Source: Noviherbaspirillum sp. L7-7A (GTDB lineage: Bacteria; Pseudomonadota; Gammaproteobacteria; Burkholderiales; Burkholderiaceae_D). From it: a stretch of 64,000 nt of DNA. The notes beneath the pieces were generated by a model. That model made no database searches. It saw only the letters and a program-made list of their open reading frames with translations, and was not told the DNA's origin. Within the stretch, counting starts at the first letter, position 1. The number at the start of each line of letters is the position of its first letter. Of the stretch, positions 53,448 through 63,664 are shown one piece after another. A program made the translations under genes and the position numbers. Where the stretch lies: assembly GCF_019052805.1 (NCBI RefSeq), contig NZ_JAHQRJ010000001.1, forward strand, positions 3,534,001 to 3,598,000, read 5' to 3'.

Positions 53448-53584
53448 TATGCGTCAAATCAATGCAGGCGCAGGTAGCGTCGCGCGGGCAGAACTACCGC
53501 CTGAGCCTTACTTCTAATTGGCTCTTTTTCCATTTCAACAAGAAACGCGGCGAGTATTGATTCCCTGCACACCTGGAGAAAACA

Positions 53585-54616
53585 ATGAACGACATCAGCA
53601 CCGACACCGAGCAGGAAGCCGCGCCGCAGCGCGACTTCTCCGCGCTTGATCCGGGAAGCGCGCTGTCCAGGCATCCGCCCGGCAACGAGTTCCGCTATGA
53701 GGCGCCAGCGCGCGATCAGCTTTCCTCGCTGGCCACCGGCGCCGGCATGGTGATCCTGGGCCTGGGCGTTGCCCAGCTGCTGGCGCCGCGCCAGGTGGCG
53801 CGCTCGACCGGCATCCATGCCCATCCGTCGCTGGTGCGGGCTTCCGGCGCGCTCAGCGTGGCCAGCGCGGTCAATATCCTGAACAAGGGCAGGCCGGCGC
53901 CGCTGGGACTGGCGCGGCTGGCCTGCGTCGGCCTCGATCTGACCCTGCTGGCGCGCTCGGCCATGCATGCCGGTTCGTCCGGACGCCGCAGCCGGCTGGC
54001 CCTGACCGGCGCCGGCGTGGCCACTGCCGCCATGCTCGACATGAGCGCGGCGCTGGCGCAGTCGGCCCGCCAGGGCATCGGCGAGCGCAGCACCGAATCG
54101 GGCGCGATGGCGGTGGAAAAATGCATCACGGTCAACAAGTCGCCGGACGAGTGCTACCGCTTCTGGCGCGAGTTCGACCGCTTCCCGGAATTCATGGAGC
54201 ACCTGGAGGAGGTCAGCAAGATCAACGACACCCGCTCGCACTGGAAGGCAAAGGCGCCGATCGGCTCCAGCGTGGAATGGCATGCCGACATCACCGCCGA
54301 CCAGCCGGGCGAACTGCTGGCCTGGCATTCGGTGGAAGGCGCCGATGTCGACAATGGCGGCACGGTGCGCTTCGAGCGCGCGCCGGGCGGGCGCGGCACC
54401 ATCGTCCGGGTCGAGATGCAGTACAAGCCGCCGGGCGGCAAGGCCGGCGCGCTGGTGGCCAAACTGTTCGGCGAAAATCCGCTGCAGCAAATGGACGCCG
54501 ATCTGCGCCGCTTCAAGCAGCTCATCGAGACCGGAGAAATCACCACCACCGAAGGGCAGTCGGCCGGCCCGCGCAGCACCATGGTCAAGCTGATCAAGAA
54601 AGGGGTACCGGGATGA
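53585..54616 (+). CDS. Membrane protein with C-terminal SRPBCC (cyclase/dehydrase-like) domain
   Basis: A 343-residue protein. Residues about 50-165 are hydrophobic, Ala/Gly/Leu-rich helices ([23 protein letters not shown] and several following) resembling a small DUF4267-type membrane region. The C-terminal about 160 residues are a SRPBCC/polyketide-cyclase fold starting [28 protein letters not shown]. The stop overlaps the start of the dehydrogenase gene (ATGA), so the two proteins probably work together. I cannot name the ligand of the SRPBCC pocket. Confidence 0.78.
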   Translation: MNDISTDTEQEAAPQRDFSALDPGSALSRHPPGNEFRYEAPARDQLSSLATGAGMVILGLGVAQLLAPRQVARSTGIHAHPSLVRASGALSVASAVNILNKGRPAPLGLARLACVGLDLTLLARSAMHAGSSGRRSRLALTGAGVATAAMLDMSAALAQSARQGIGERSTESGAMAVEKCITVNKSPDECYRFWREFDRFPEFMEHLEEVSKINDTRSHWKAKAPIGSSVEWHADITADQPGELLAWHSVEGADVDNGGTVRFERAPGGRGTIVRVEMQYKPPGGKAGALVAKLFGENPLQQMDADLRRFKQLIETGEITTTEGQSAGPRSTMVKLIKKGVPG

Positions 54617-55782
54617 GAGCCTTATGCTGGCATGGCGCCAAGGATGTGCGGGTCGACAATGTGCCCGATCCAAAGATACTCAATCCGCGCGACGCGATTC
54701 TGAAGATCACGTCCACCGCCATCTGCGGGTCCGACCTGCATCTGTACGACGGCTATATCCCCACCATGGAAAAGGGCGACATCCTGGGCCATGAGTTCAT
54801 GGGCGAGGTGGTGGAGCTGGGCAGCGGCGTGACCAACCTGAAGATAGGCGACCGGGTGGTGGTGCCATTTCCGATTGCCTGCGGCAACTGCTACTTCTGC
54901 GAGGAGCAGCAGCATTCGCTGTGCGAGAACTCCAATCCCAATGCGGCGATGGCGGAAAAGATGTGGGGCCATTCGCCGGCCGGCATCTTCGGCTATTCCC
55001 ATCTGACGGGCGGCTATGCCGGCGGCCAGGCGGAATACGTGCGGGTGCCGTATGCCGACGTCGGCCCGATCCGGGTGCCCGATGGCCTGGACGACGAGAA
55101 GGTGCTGTTCCTGTCCGACATCCTGCCCACTGGCTACATGGCCGCGGAGAACTGCGACATCCGGCCCGGCCATGTGGTGGCGGTATGGGGCTGCGGCCCG
55201 GTTGGCCAATTCGCGATCCAGAGCGCCTATCTGCTGGGCGCGGAGCGGGTGATCGCGATCGACCGCTTCCCGGAGCGGCTGCGCATGGCGCGCGAGATCT
55301 CGCGCGCCGAGACCATCAACTATGAAGAGGTCAATGTGCTGGATGCGCTGAAGACCATCACCGGCGGCCGCGGCCCGGATGCCTGCATCGATGCGGTGGG
55401 CATGGAAGCGCATGGCGTCGGCCTGGTGGGCGCCTACGACCGCGTCAAGCAGGCGATGATGCTGGAAACCGAGCGCCCGAATGCGCTGCGCGAGGCGCTG
55501 ATGGCCTGCCGCAATGGCGGCGTGGTGTCGATTCCGGGCGTCTATGGCGGCTTCCTGGACAAGATGCCGATCGGCTCCTTCATGAACCGCTCGCTGACCT
55601 TGAAGACCGGCCAGACCCATGTCCAGCGTTATCTGAAACCCCTGCTGGACCGGGTGCAGGCCGGAGAGATCGACCCGAGCGTGATCATCACCCATCGCAT
55701 GCCGCTGGAGCAGGCGCCGGATGCCTACAAAATGTTCCGCGACAAGCAGGACGAGTGCGTGAAGGTGGTGCTCAAGCCCTGA
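54613..55782 (+). CDS. Zinc-dependent alcohol dehydrogenase (formaldehyde dehydrogenase-like)
   Basis: A 389-residue medium-chain dehydrogenase. The catalytic zinc ligands are in [12 protein letters not shown] and [12 protein letters not shown], and the structural zinc cysteines are in [15 protein letters not shown]. The Rossmann motif is [15 protein letters not shown]. The longer internal region ([28 protein letters not shown]) is that of the formaldehyde dehydrogenase-like MDR subgroup. Start overlaps the SRPBCC gene. Substrate unknown. Confidence 0.88.
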   Translation: MRALCWHGAKDVRVDNVPDPKILNPRDAILKITSTAICGSDLHLYDGYIPTMEKGDILGHEFMGEVVELGSGVTNLKIGDRVVVPFPIACGNCYFCEEQQHSLCENSNPNAAMAEKMWGHSPAGIFGYSHLTGGYAGGQAEYVRVPYADVGPIRVPDGLDDEKVLFLSDILPTGYMAAENCDIRPGHVVAVWGCGPVGQFAIQSAYLLGAERVIAIDRFPERLRMAREISRAETINYEEVNVLDALKTITGGRGPDACIDAVGMEAHGVGLVGAYDRVKQAMMLETERPNALREALMACRNGGVVSIPGVYGGFLDKMPIGSFMNRSLTLKTGQTHVQRYLKPLLDRVQAGEIDPSVIITHRMPLEQAPDAYKMFRDKQDECVKVVLKP

Positions 55783-55953
55783 AGCCCTGATGTCTTGATG
55801 CCCTGGCAAGGGTCTCTGGCGCCCTTGCGCCCGGCAAGTTTGGCCAGAGATCGCCAGGCGCAAGCGTCAGGGAAGGGCTGGCACCCACGCCGGCCGCCCC
55901 GGCGCGGCGCCGGCGCTTGCAACGCCATGGGGATGCCCGCCACTCAGGCCGCC

Positions 55954-56787
55954 ATGAATCCGCTCTCCCTTCGCCCGGCCATGTCGCCGGCCCAGGCAAC
56001 GACGCCTGACCCGAGCCCGCAGCCCAGCGGTTTGCCACCCGCCGCGCCGGTCTGGCGCCATGCCGCGCAAGGCGCATGGATCACGCTGGGCGCCTTCAGC
56101 CTGCCGACCGTGCTGTCTCCCTGCGTCAAGGTACTGGTGCCGCCGCGCGTCTTTGCGCTGCGCACGCTGCTGGGCGGCTTCCTCTATATCGACATGATCC
56201 AGCCGCCGCAGCAGGTGCGCTTCGCGCCGGCGCCGGCACTGGGCCAGGAAGTGACGGCGCTCACGCTGGGCATGACGCCTTACATTGCCGCCTTTTATGC
56301 GCAGGCCCGGCTCACCAATGAGTGGTGCAGCCGCGCCGGCAGCGCGGGCGCATGCATGGCCACGGCCAATCGGCGGCTCTGGCAGAGCCTGTGCAGCCTG
56401 ATGCCGAGGCGCCTGGCGCCGGCAGCATGCGCCTATCCGATCAATTTCGTGCTGGCGCGGGTAACGGCGCAGATGCTGGCGGTCGGCACCGGCAGCCTGA
56501 TGTCGGCATGCTTTCATCATAAGCGCGGCGCAAGGCTGGAGCCGGCGCCACAGCCGGACAGCATGCCGTCGCTGCGGCAGCGCATCCAGGCCAATCCCGC
56601 TGCCTATCTCGCCTGCGGCCCGGCGTTTGCCTCTTCGGCCTGGCTGACGTTGCGGCTCGACAGGGCCGCCGCCCGCGCTGGCGGAACGCTGCCGCCGGCC
56701 ATGGTGGCCTTGCTGGCGAGCCATGTGGTGGCCGCCTGCATCGCCACTGCGCTGCTCCATCCAAGGCCGCTGGCCGCACACCATTGA
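55954..56787 (+). CDS. Protein of unknown function, tandem paralogue 1
   Basis: A 277-residue protein with a Pro/Ala/Ser/Thr-rich polar N-terminus (about 1-32) and four or five hydrophobic stretches. Conserved with the next gene are the patterns LTNEWC, YPINFVLARVTAQMLAVGTGSLM, HHKRGARLEP and a C-terminal hydrophobic segment. The frame is open further upstream (to 55795) and several ATGs (55927, 55933) are available; I chose 55954 because the length and start then resemble the paralogue. No ribosome-binding site decides the start. No known family was recognised. It begins about 170 bases after the zinc dehydrogenase. Confidence 0.6.
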   Translation: MNPLSLRPAMSPAQATTPDPSPQPSGLPPAAPVWRHAAQGAWITLGAFSLPTVLSPCVKVLVPPRVFALRTLLGGFLYIDMIQPPQQVRFAPAPALGQEVTALTLGMTPYIAAFYAQARLTNEWCSRAGSAGACMATANRRLWQSLCSLMPRRLAPAACAYPINFVLARVTAQMLAVGTGSLMSACFHHKRGARLEPAPQPDSMPSLRQRIQANPAAYLACGPAFASSAWLTLRLDRAAARAGGTLPPAMVALLASHVVAACIATALLHPRPLAAHH

Positions 56788-56859
56788 GACGACGCAAAGG
56801 GTATCGAATGTGGACGGTTCCGGTGCAGCACGCGGGCGGTCCGGGCTACTTACGGCGTC

Positions 56860-57669
56860 ATGAATACTCCTGATTACAACGGCGCGACACGGCGCGCCGA
56901 CCGGCCTGCAAGCACCCGTGCCCCTCGCCACCAGGCGCCTGAACCCGCGCTGGCGGCAACCTACGTGGCGCGGTCCATGCGCACCACCTTCTGCGCCTTC
57001 ACGATTCCCACCATGCTCGCGCCCTTCCTGCCGGCACCCGTGCAGCCACTGCGGCTGCTGGCCTGTGGCGCCATCTATGCCGACCAGCAGATGCAGCCCG
57101 CGGAGACGCGCTTTTCTCCGCAGCCCAGCCGCCGCCGGCAATACACAGGCATCCTGCTGAGCCTGCTGCCCTTCATCCCGGCCTTTGCGCTACAGGCGCA
57201 TCTGACCGAGACCTGGTGCGCCAATCCATCGGGCTGGGGCGGCCGCATGGCGGCGGCCAGCCAGCAGGCGTGGAGCGGCCTCTGCCAGCGCCTGCCACGG
57301 CAGGTCGGCGCAGTCGCCGCGCGTTATCCAGTCAATTTCGTCCTGGCCCGTTTCGTTGCGCAGATGGCGGCGGTGACCACCGGCAGCATGCTGGCGCTGG
57401 CATATCACCGCAGGCGCGGCAGCGAGCTCACCGTGCGCGCCACGCCACTGCCGTCGCGCCCGCTGCGCGAGCGGCTGCAGTCCAGGCCGGAGGCGTACGC
57501 CATCGGGGCCGCGCCCTTCATCCTGCCGGCCGTGCTCGACAGCCGTTACGGCCGCGCCATACTGCAGGCGCCCGGCGTGCCGCGCGCGCTGTGCGGCGTG
57601 ACAATCACCAGCGCAATCGTCGGCGCGGCCCTGGTGACTGCCGTGGTCGGTTCGGAGAACAGGCAATGA
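56860..57669 (+). CDS. Protein of unknown function, tandem paralogue 2
   Basis: A 269-residue paralogue of the preceding gene. The polar N-terminus (MNTPDYNGATRRADRPAS, about 1-32) is followed by hydrophobic segments near residues 45-60, 85-105, 150-180, 205-225 and 240-262. Shared pieces are LTETWC, YPVNFVLARFVAQMAAVTTGSML and HRRRGSELTVR. The high content of amphipathic or hydrophobic segments suggests membrane association. The stop overlaps the start of the next small gene (ATGA), so the two are coupled. The function is unknown. A secreted or membrane-inserted partner of the small protein downstream is possible. Confidence 0.65.
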   Translation: MNTPDYNGATRRADRPASTRAPRHQAPEPALAATYVARSMRTTFCAFTIPTMLAPFLPAPVQPLRLLACGAIYADQQMQPAETRFSPQPSRRRQYTGILLSLLPFIPAFALQAHLTETWCANPSGWGGRMAAASQQAWSGLCQRLPRQVGAVAARYPVNFVLARFVAQMAAVTTGSMLALAYHRRRGSELTVRATPLPSRPLRERLQSRPEAYAIGAAPFILPAVLDSRYGRAILQAPGVPRALCGVTITSAIVGAALVTAVVGSENRQ

Positions 57670-58109
57670 ATGCAGACTATGAAGCAATGCTTTGCCGGCT
57701 GTGCATGCTGGCCGGCGTGCCGCCAGCGGAAACTGCGGCGGTGGTCGAGCAGCAGTCGATGATGGTGAACGACATGGAGGTCCAGTTCCGTCTGGAAGAA
57801 TGGTCGGGTTTCGTCAGGATCTATGTCGAGGCCGGCCGGCCGGCGCCGGCGCGCCTTCCGGCCTTGTGCCAGTCGATACTGGAGCAGCAACTGGAACTGC
57901 CGGTGCCGTTCGTGATGCTGACCGGGCTCGATGCGGCGTCCGGGTCGCTGATCCTGATCGGTTGCGCGCCCATGCCGTCGAAGCGGGTGGAAGACGAGGA
58001 ACTGCTCGCCTTTCTTCATGCCTGCGTGGACGGGGCCGTGCTGTTGCGGCGTGCCGCTGAAAGTGAAGAGGACAGGGTAACGGACCTGACGGCATTTCAT
58101 TATTTCTGA
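57666..58109 (+). CDS. Small CesT/type III chaperone-like protein
   Basis: A 147-residue acidic protein, predicted alpha/beta, with a layout like the CesT class of type III secretion chaperones. It has an N-terminal helix (MNADYEAMLCRLCMLAGV), strands around VQFRLEEWSGFVRIYVEAG, a middle VMLTGLDAASGSLILIGCAP that mimics the family L-x-D-x-x-x-G-x-L-x-L pattern, and a C-terminal helix DEELLAFLHACVDGAVLLRRA. It overlaps the preceding gene by four bases. No secretion apparatus gene lies in the window. The assignment is by pattern only and could be wrong. Confidence 0.5.
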   Translation: MNADYEAMLCRLCMLAGVPPAETAAVVEQQSMMVNDMEVQFRLEEWSGFVRIYVEAGRPAPARLPALCQSILEQQLELPVPFVMLTGLDAASGSLILIGCAPMPSKRVEDEELLAFLHACVDGAVLLRRAAESEEDRVTDLTAFHYF

Positions 58110-58153
58110 ATGGCTGAAGGGCGGCAGGTTTTGCCTGCCGCTCCTCAGCCATT
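58109..58153. terminator. Long hairpin terminator between convergent genes
   Basis: AATGGCTGA (58109-58117) pairs with TCAGCCATT (58145-58153), and GCGGCAGG pairs with CCTGCCGC across a TTTTG loop, with one mismatch and one wobble between. The first base is the last base of the CesT-like stop codon. It lies between that gene and icmF, which run towards each other, so it likely serves both. Confidence 0.75.
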
Positions 58154-58201
58154 CGAAACCCTGCCGCCAGCGGGCGGCCTGAACGCCGCCCGCCTCTGAC
58201 T

Positions 58202-61200
58202 CTACATGCTGCGCCGGTACTGCCCGCCCACTTCGAACAGCGCCTCGGTGATCTGTCCCAGCGAGCACACCCGCACTGCGTCCATGAGCGTGGCGAACAC
58301 GTTCTCGTCGTGGATCACCGCCTGCTGCAGCCGCTGCAGCATGGCCGGGGCCTCGGCCGCATGGCGTGACTGGAAGTCGGCCAGGCGCCTGAGCTGCGAC
58401 TGCTTTTCCTCATCGGTCGAGCGGGCCAGCTCGATCTGCTGCGGCGCATTGCTCGCATGCGGATTGCGGAAGGTGTTCACGCCGATGATGGGCAGGCTGC
58501 CGTCGTGCTTCCTGTGCTCGTAGAGCAGCGACTCTTCCTGAATCTTGCCGCGCTGGTAGCCGGTTTCCATTGCGCCCAGCACGCCGCCGCGCTCGGCGAT
58601 GCGCTCGAACTCCTGCAGCACCGCTTCCTCCACCAGGTCGGTCAGCTGCTCGATGATGTAGCTGCCCTGGTTCGGGTTCTCGTTCCTGGCCAGGCCCCAT
58701 TCGCGGTTGATGATCAGCTGGATCGCCAGGGCGCGCCGCACCGATTCGTCGGTCGGCGTGGTGATCGCCTCGTCATAGGCATTGGTGTGCAGGGAATTGC
58801 AGTTGTCGTAGATGGCAATCAGCGCCTGCAGCGTGGTGCGGATGTCGTTGAAGTCGATTTCCTGCGCATGCAGCGAGCGGCCCGAGGTCTGGATGTGGTA
58901 CTTCAGCTTTTGCGAACGGTCGTTGGCGCCGTACTTGTCGCGCATCGTCACCGCCCAGATACGGCGCGCAACCCGGCCCAGCACCGTGTATTCCGGGTCC
59001 ATGCCATTGGAAAAGAAGAAGGACAGGTTGGGCGCGAAGTCGTCGATGTGCATGCCGCGCGCCAGGTACGCTTCAACGAAGGTGAAACCATTCGACAGCG
59101 TGAAGGCCAGCTGCGAGATCGGGTTGGCGCCGGCCTCGGCGATGTGGTAACCCGAGATCGACACCGAATAGAAGTTGCGCACCTGGTGGTGTACGAAGTA
59201 TTCCTGGATGTCGCCCATCACCTTCAGCGAGAACTCGGTGGAGAAGATGCAGGTGTTCTGGCCCTGGTCTTCCTTCAGGATGTCGGCCTGCACCGTGCCG
59301 CGCACGTTCTGCAGCACCCAGGCGCGGATCTTCTGGGCTTCGTCGTCGGTCGGCTCGCGGCCATTGTCGGCGCGGAACTTGTCGAGCTGCTGGTCGACGG
59401 CGGTGTTCATGAACATCGCCAGTATTGTCGGCGCCGGGCCGTTGATGGTCATCGACACCGAGGTGCTCGGGCTGCACAGGTCGAAGCCTTCGTACAGCAC
59501 CTTCATGTCGTCCAGCGTGGCGATCGACACGCCCGAGTTGCCCACCTTGCCGTAGATGTCGGGCCGCGGCGCCGGGTCGGCGCCATACAGCGTGACCGAG
59601 TCGAAGGCGGTGGACAGCCGCTTGGCGTCCATGCCCTGCGACACCAGCTTGAAGCGGCGGTTGGTGCGGAAGGCATCGCCCTCGCCGGCGAACATCCGGG
59701 TCGGGTCCTCGTTCTCGCGCTTGAAGGCAAACACGCCGGCGGTGTAGGGGAAGGAGCCGGGCACGTTCTCCAGCATCAGGAAACGCAGTATCTCGCCATG
59801 GTCCTCGAAGCGCGGCAGGGCGACCTTCCTGATCTTGTTGCCAGACAGGGTCTCATGGACCAGGCCGGTGCGGATTTCCTTGTCCCGGATCTTCACCACG
59901 TATTCATCGCCGGCATAGGCGGCCTGCATGGCCGGCCACATTGCCAGGAGCTTCTTCGCGCCGGCATCCATGCTGGCGTCGCGGGTGTCTGCCAGGTCGG
60001 TCAGCGCCGACAGCATGCCGGCATCGGCATCGGCCTGCGCCTCGGCCAGCATGCGGGCCGATTCGGCGAGCTGCTGGCGCTGGCGCGCCAGTTTCACCTG
60101 GGTGCCGGCGAAGCTGTGATAGCGGCGCACGGTGTCGGCGATCTCGGCCAGGTAGCGGCTGCGCGCCGGCGGCACGATGGCGTTGCGGCCGGAGGAGTAA
60201 CGCACCGACACCGGCGCCAGCCGGCCTTGTTTGACGGGCAGGCCCATGTCCTTCAGGCGCGCCAGCAGGCCCTGGTAGAGCGCGGTCACGCCGTCGTCGT
60301 TGAAGCGCGACGCCTGGGTGCCGTAGACCGGCATGTCTTCCGTCCTGCTGCTCCACAGCTCGCGGTTGCGCTGGTATTGCTTGGCCACGTCGCGCAGCGC
60401 ATCCTGCGCACCCTTGCGGTCGAACTTGTTGATGGCGACGAAGTCGGCGAAGTCCAGCATGTCGATCTTTTCCAGCTGCGAGGCGGCGCCGAACTCGGGC
60501 GTCATCACATACATCGACAGCCCCACATGCGGCACGATGGCGGCGTCGCCCTGGCCGATGCCGGAAGTCTCCACGATCACCAGGTCGAAGCCGGCCACCT
60601 TGCAGGCGGCGATCACGTCCGGCAGCGCGGCCGAGATTTCCGAGCCGGCCTCGCGGGTGGCGAGCGAGCGCATGAAGACCCGGTTCTGGCCCTGCCACGG
60701 GCCGATCGCATTCATGCGGATGCGGTCGCCCAGCAGCGCGCCGCCCGACTTGCGGCGCGAGGGATCGATCGAGATCACGGCGATGTTCAGCGCGTCGTCC
60801 TGGTCGAGCCGGATGCGCCGGATCAGTTCGTCGGTCAGGGAAGACTTGCCGGCGCCGCCGGTGCCTGTGATGCCCAGCGTGGGCGTGGCGATCGTCGCCG
60901 CCGCCTCGCGCAGCCGGGCCGGCAGGGCAGGGCTGGCCTTGCCGTTTTCCAGCGCCGTGATCAGCTGCGCCAGCGGCCGGTGGCGCTGCGCGATGTCGCC
61001 GCCCTGCAGCGCTTCCAGCGCGGTCGGCGCATAGGAGGAAAGATCGGTGTCGCAGGCCTGGATCATGGACTGGATCATGCCCACCAGTCCCATGCGCTGG
61101 CCGTCTTCCGGGCTGAAGATGCGCGTCACGCCATAGGCATGCAGCTCCTCGATCTCGGCCGGCACGATCACGCCGCCGCCGCCGCCGAACACCTTGATAT

Positions 61201-61498
61201 GCGCGCCGCCGCGCTGCCTGAGCAGGTCGATCATGTACTTGAAGTACTCGACATGGCCGCCCTGGTAGCTGGACAGGGCGATGCCCTGCGCGTCTTCCTG
61301 CAGCGCCGCAGTGACAATATCGTCGACCGAGCGGTTGTGCCCCAGGTGGATGACCTCGGCGCCATTGGCCATCAGGATGCGGCGCATGATGTTGATGGAC
61401 GCGTCATGGCCGTCGAACAGCGAGGCGGCGGTAACGAAACGCACCTTGTTGGCCGGCTTCCAGGCGGCAAGGTTCTGGGTAACGGACAGGTCGGTCAT
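58202..61498 (-). CDS. icmF: Fused isobutyryl-CoA mutase with chaperone GTPase (IcmF)
   Basis: A 1098-residue fusion. Residues about 15-150 are a B12-binding domain with the cobalamin His in DGHDAS (His31). Residues about 205-410 are a MeaI-type G-protein chaperone with P-loop GTGGAGKSS (Lys218) and the NKFD base motif. The remainder is the mutase TIM-barrel with [21 protein letters not shown] and [17 protein letters not shown]. It interconverts isobutyryl-CoA and n-butyryl-CoA, and some IcmF enzymes also act on pivalyl or isovaleryl-CoA. The ATG complementing 61496-61498 is preceded by GGAG. It has its own transcription unit and is divergent from the DUF3034 gene. Confidence 0.95.
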   Translation of the reverse strand: MTDLSVTQNLAAWKPANKVRFVTAASLFDGHDASINIMRRILMANGAEVIHLGHNRSVDDIVTAALQEDAQGIALSSYQGGHVEYFKYMIDLLRQRGGAHIKVFGGGGGVIVPAEIEELHAYGVTRIFSPEDGQRMGLVGMIQSMIQACDTDLSSYAPTALEALQGGDIAQRHRPLAQLITALENGKASPALPARLREAAATIATPTLGITGTGGAGKSSLTDELIRRIRLDQDDALNIAVISIDPSRRKSGGALLGDRIRMNAIGPWQGQNRVFMRSLATREAGSEISAALPDVIAACKVAGFDLVIVETSGIGQGDAAIVPHVGLSMYVMTPEFGAASQLEKIDMLDFADFVAINKFDRKGAQDALRDVAKQYQRNRELWSSRTEDMPVYGTQASRFNDDGVTALYQGLLARLKDMGLPVKQGRLAPVSVRYSSGRNAIVPPARSRYLAEIADTVRRYHSFAGTQVKLARQRQQLAESARMLAEAQADADAGMLSALTDLADTRDASMDAGAKKLLAMWPAMQAAYAGDEYVVKIRDKEIRTGLVHETLSGNKIRKVALPRFEDHGEILRFLMLENVPGSFPYTAGVFAFKRENEDPTRMFAGEGDAFRTNRRFKLVSQGMDAKRLSTAFDSVTLYGADPAPRPDIYGKVGNSGVSIATLDDMKVLYEGFDLCSPSTSVSMTINGPAPTILAMFMNTAVDQQLDKFRADNGREPTDDEAQKIRAWVLQNVRGTVQADILKEDQGQNTCIFSTEFSLKVMGDIQEYFVHHQVRNFYSVSISGYHIAEAGANPISQLAFTLSNGFTFVEAYLARGMHIDDFAPNLSFFFSNGMDPEYTVLGRVARRIWAVTMRDKYGANDRSQKLKYHIQTSGRSLHAQEIDFNDIRTTLQALIAIYDNCNSLHTNAYDEAITTPTDESVRRALAIQLIINREWGLARNENPNQGSYIIEQLTDLVEEAVLQEFERIAERGGVLGAMETGYQRGKIQEESLLYEHRKHDGSLPIIGVNTFRNPHASNAPQQIELARSTDEEKQSQLRRLADFQSRHAAEAPAMLQRLQQAVIHDENVFATLMDAVRVCSLGQITEALFEVGGQYRRSM

Positions 61499-61560
61499 GG
61501 AGTCTCCGGAATTCTTGTAGCGCTCGGCTCGGGCCTGCGCGCAGGGGCATTGGTCTGGAG

Positions 61561-61588
61561 TTGACGTTAACGTCAACGTCAACGTCAA
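61561..61588. promoter_or_regulatory. CGTCAA-type palindrome and hexamers upstream of icmF
   Basis: TTGACGTTAACGTCAA (61561-61576) is a perfect 16-bp palindrome followed by two further CGTCAA units. The TTGACGTT half resembles the LiuR-type operator at 12468, so it may place icmF in the same regulon. It may instead be a member of the hexamer repeats seen in the composite elements (AACGTC units occur in element B). Confidence 0.5.
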
Positions 61589-61744
61589 GGAGTATGCCTC
61601 AAACCGCCCCGGAAAGGATAGCGGGGCGCCGCCGGATGGCATGGATCAGGGCTGTCGCCGAATGGCGTCACTGCAAAAAGATTCCTGGCGGAATCGCAAT
61701 CCGGTTTGTTACTATTGCAAACAGGAAATATATCAAACCCCGCC

Positions 61745-62647
61745 ATGTCTTTTCTTCACCATCTGCGAACCACCTTGCCCGCCATTCTGGCGCTGGGCCT
61801 TTGTGCCGGCGCCAGCCACGCCGCCGATCTTCCATCGCCTGACCTGGGCAAGCTGCTGTCTACTGGCGGCGTGAGCCAGGTCGAAGGCGCCGGCGGCGGC
61901 GGACTGACGCCCTGGGCGCTGATCACGGGCTACGGCACCCGCGACAGCTACGGCGCCAATGTGCATGCAACCGCAATCCGGACGCAGGACTATGGCCTGG
62001 ACAGCCACGGCGTAGCGGTCGGCCTGGCGGACCGGGTGGAGTTGTCGCTGGCGCGCCAGACTTTCCGCGGCACCGACGGCGCGCTCGACGGCCTGCGCAT
62101 CGGGCAGGATATCGCCGGCGTGAAGGTCAGGCTGGCCGGTGACGCGGTCTACGAACAGGACAGCTGGCTGCCGCAGATCGCCGTTGGCGCCATGGCCAAG
62201 CGCAATACCGGCGTGTCGGGCCTAGCCGGGGTCGACAATGTGAAGCAGCTGGGCGCGGCCAGCGACCATGGCGTGGACGTCTACCTGTCAGCCACCCGCA
62301 TCCTGCTGGACACGAGCCTGCTGATCAACGGCACGCTGCGCGCCACCCGCGCCAACCAGATGGGCCTGCTGGGTTTTGGCGGCGAGCGCGGCAACCATTA
62401 CCAGCCCATGCTGGAAGGCTCGGTCGCCTACCTGTTCGGCCGCACGCTGGTGGGCGGCATCGAATACCGGATGAAGCCGCGCAACCTGGCGGTGGACAGG
62501 GAAAAGGATTACTACGATGTCTTCTTGGCCTGGTTTCCGTCCAAGCACCTGTCGCTGACTGCCGCCTGGGTGGCGCTGGGCGACATCACCGTCCTCAACC
62601 CGACCCGGCAGAAGGGCGTCTACCTGTCGCTGCAGGCCGGTTTCTGA
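61745..62647 (+). CDS. DUF3034 family exported protein
   Basis: A 300-residue protein. The signal peptide MSFLHHLRTTLPAILALGLCAGASHAAD precedes a mature protein that ends in an aromatic residue after alternating strands (for example FGRTLVGGIEYRMKPRNLA and KGVYLSLQAGF). This is typical of an outer-membrane beta-barrel of the DUF3034 group. The sequence begins LPSPDLGKLLSTGGVSQVEGAGGGGLTPWALITGYG. The ATG at 61745 lies too far from the best ribosome-binding-like sequence, so the exact start is less certain. It is co-directional with the globin gene 26 bases downstream. Confidence 0.82.
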   Translation: MSFLHHLRTTLPAILALGLCAGASHAADLPSPDLGKLLSTGGVSQVEGAGGGGLTPWALITGYGTRDSYGANVHATAIRTQDYGLDSHGVAVGLADRVELSLARQTFRGTDGALDGLRIGQDIAGVKVRLAGDAVYEQDSWLPQIAVGAMAKRNTGVSGLAGVDNVKQLGAASDHGVDVYLSATRILLDTSLLINGTLRATRANQMGLLGFGGERGNHYQPMLEGSVAYLFGRTLVGGIEYRMKPRNLAVDREKDYYDVFLAWFPSKHLSLTAAWVALGDITVLNPTRQKGVYLSLQAGF

Positions 62648-62673
62648 ATTCCTCCACATAGCGCTTAACGACC

Positions 62674-63096
62674 ATGCAATCCTTCCGCACCCTGATCGCT
62701 GTCCTGCTCACCGTGGGCAGCCTGCATGCCTTCGCCGCCGAGGATGCCCTGTACCAGGACCTGGGCGGCGCCGCCGGCATCCGCCGCATCGTGGCCGACC
62801 TGCTGCCGGCGGTGCAGGCCGACGCCCGCATCAGTGCTTCCTTCGACGGCGTCGACCTGGAGCACCTGGCGGAAAAGCTGGAAGAACAGTTCTGCGATGT
62901 CGCCGGCGGTCCGTGCAGGTACAGCGGCAAGGACATGCAGGCCATCCATGAAGACCTGAAGCTGAACCATGCGCATTTCAATGCGCTGGTGGAGGATCTG
63001 CAGGCGGCCATGGAGCGGAACCGGGTGCCGTCGCGGGTGCAGAACCGGTTGCTGGCGCGGTTGGCGCCGATGCACAGGGATGTGGTGACGAAGTAA
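62674..63096 (+). CDS. Exported group I truncated hemoglobin-like protein
   Basis: A 140-residue protein with a signal peptide (MQSFRTLIAVLLTVGSLHAFA) followed by a group I truncated globin domain. Recognisable pieces are LYQDLGGAAGIRRIVADLLP, the CD/E region FCDVAGGPCRYSGKDM and LKLNHAHFNALVEDL, where His101 is a good candidate for the proximal heme ligand. Two cysteines (74 and 81) may form a disulfide. Most truncated globins are cytoplasmic, so the export signal is notable. It follows the DUF3034 gene closely. A role in NO or O2 binding in the periplasm is possible. Confidence 0.85.
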   Translation: MQSFRTLIAVLLTVGSLHAFAAEDALYQDLGGAAGIRRIVADLLPAVQADARISASFDGVDLEHLAEKLEEQFCDVAGGPCRYSGKDMQAIHEDLKLNHAHFNALVEDLQAAMERNRVPSRVQNRLLARLAPMHRDVVTK

Positions 63097-63129
63097 AGGG
63101 ATTGTCCTTGCTGGAGGCGCAGGGATCGC

Positions 63130-63664
<535 letters not shown>

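Noticed and set aside
58457-61564. A plus-strand frame of over 1000 codons opposite icmF
   Set aside because: The minus-strand icmF has intact domains and motifs. The opposite frame is rich in His, Arg and Gln and is a GC-bias shadow. The same applies to the minus-strand frame at 12559-14727 opposite liuA and aceK, and to the plus-strand frame at 36117-38750 opposite the transporter genes.
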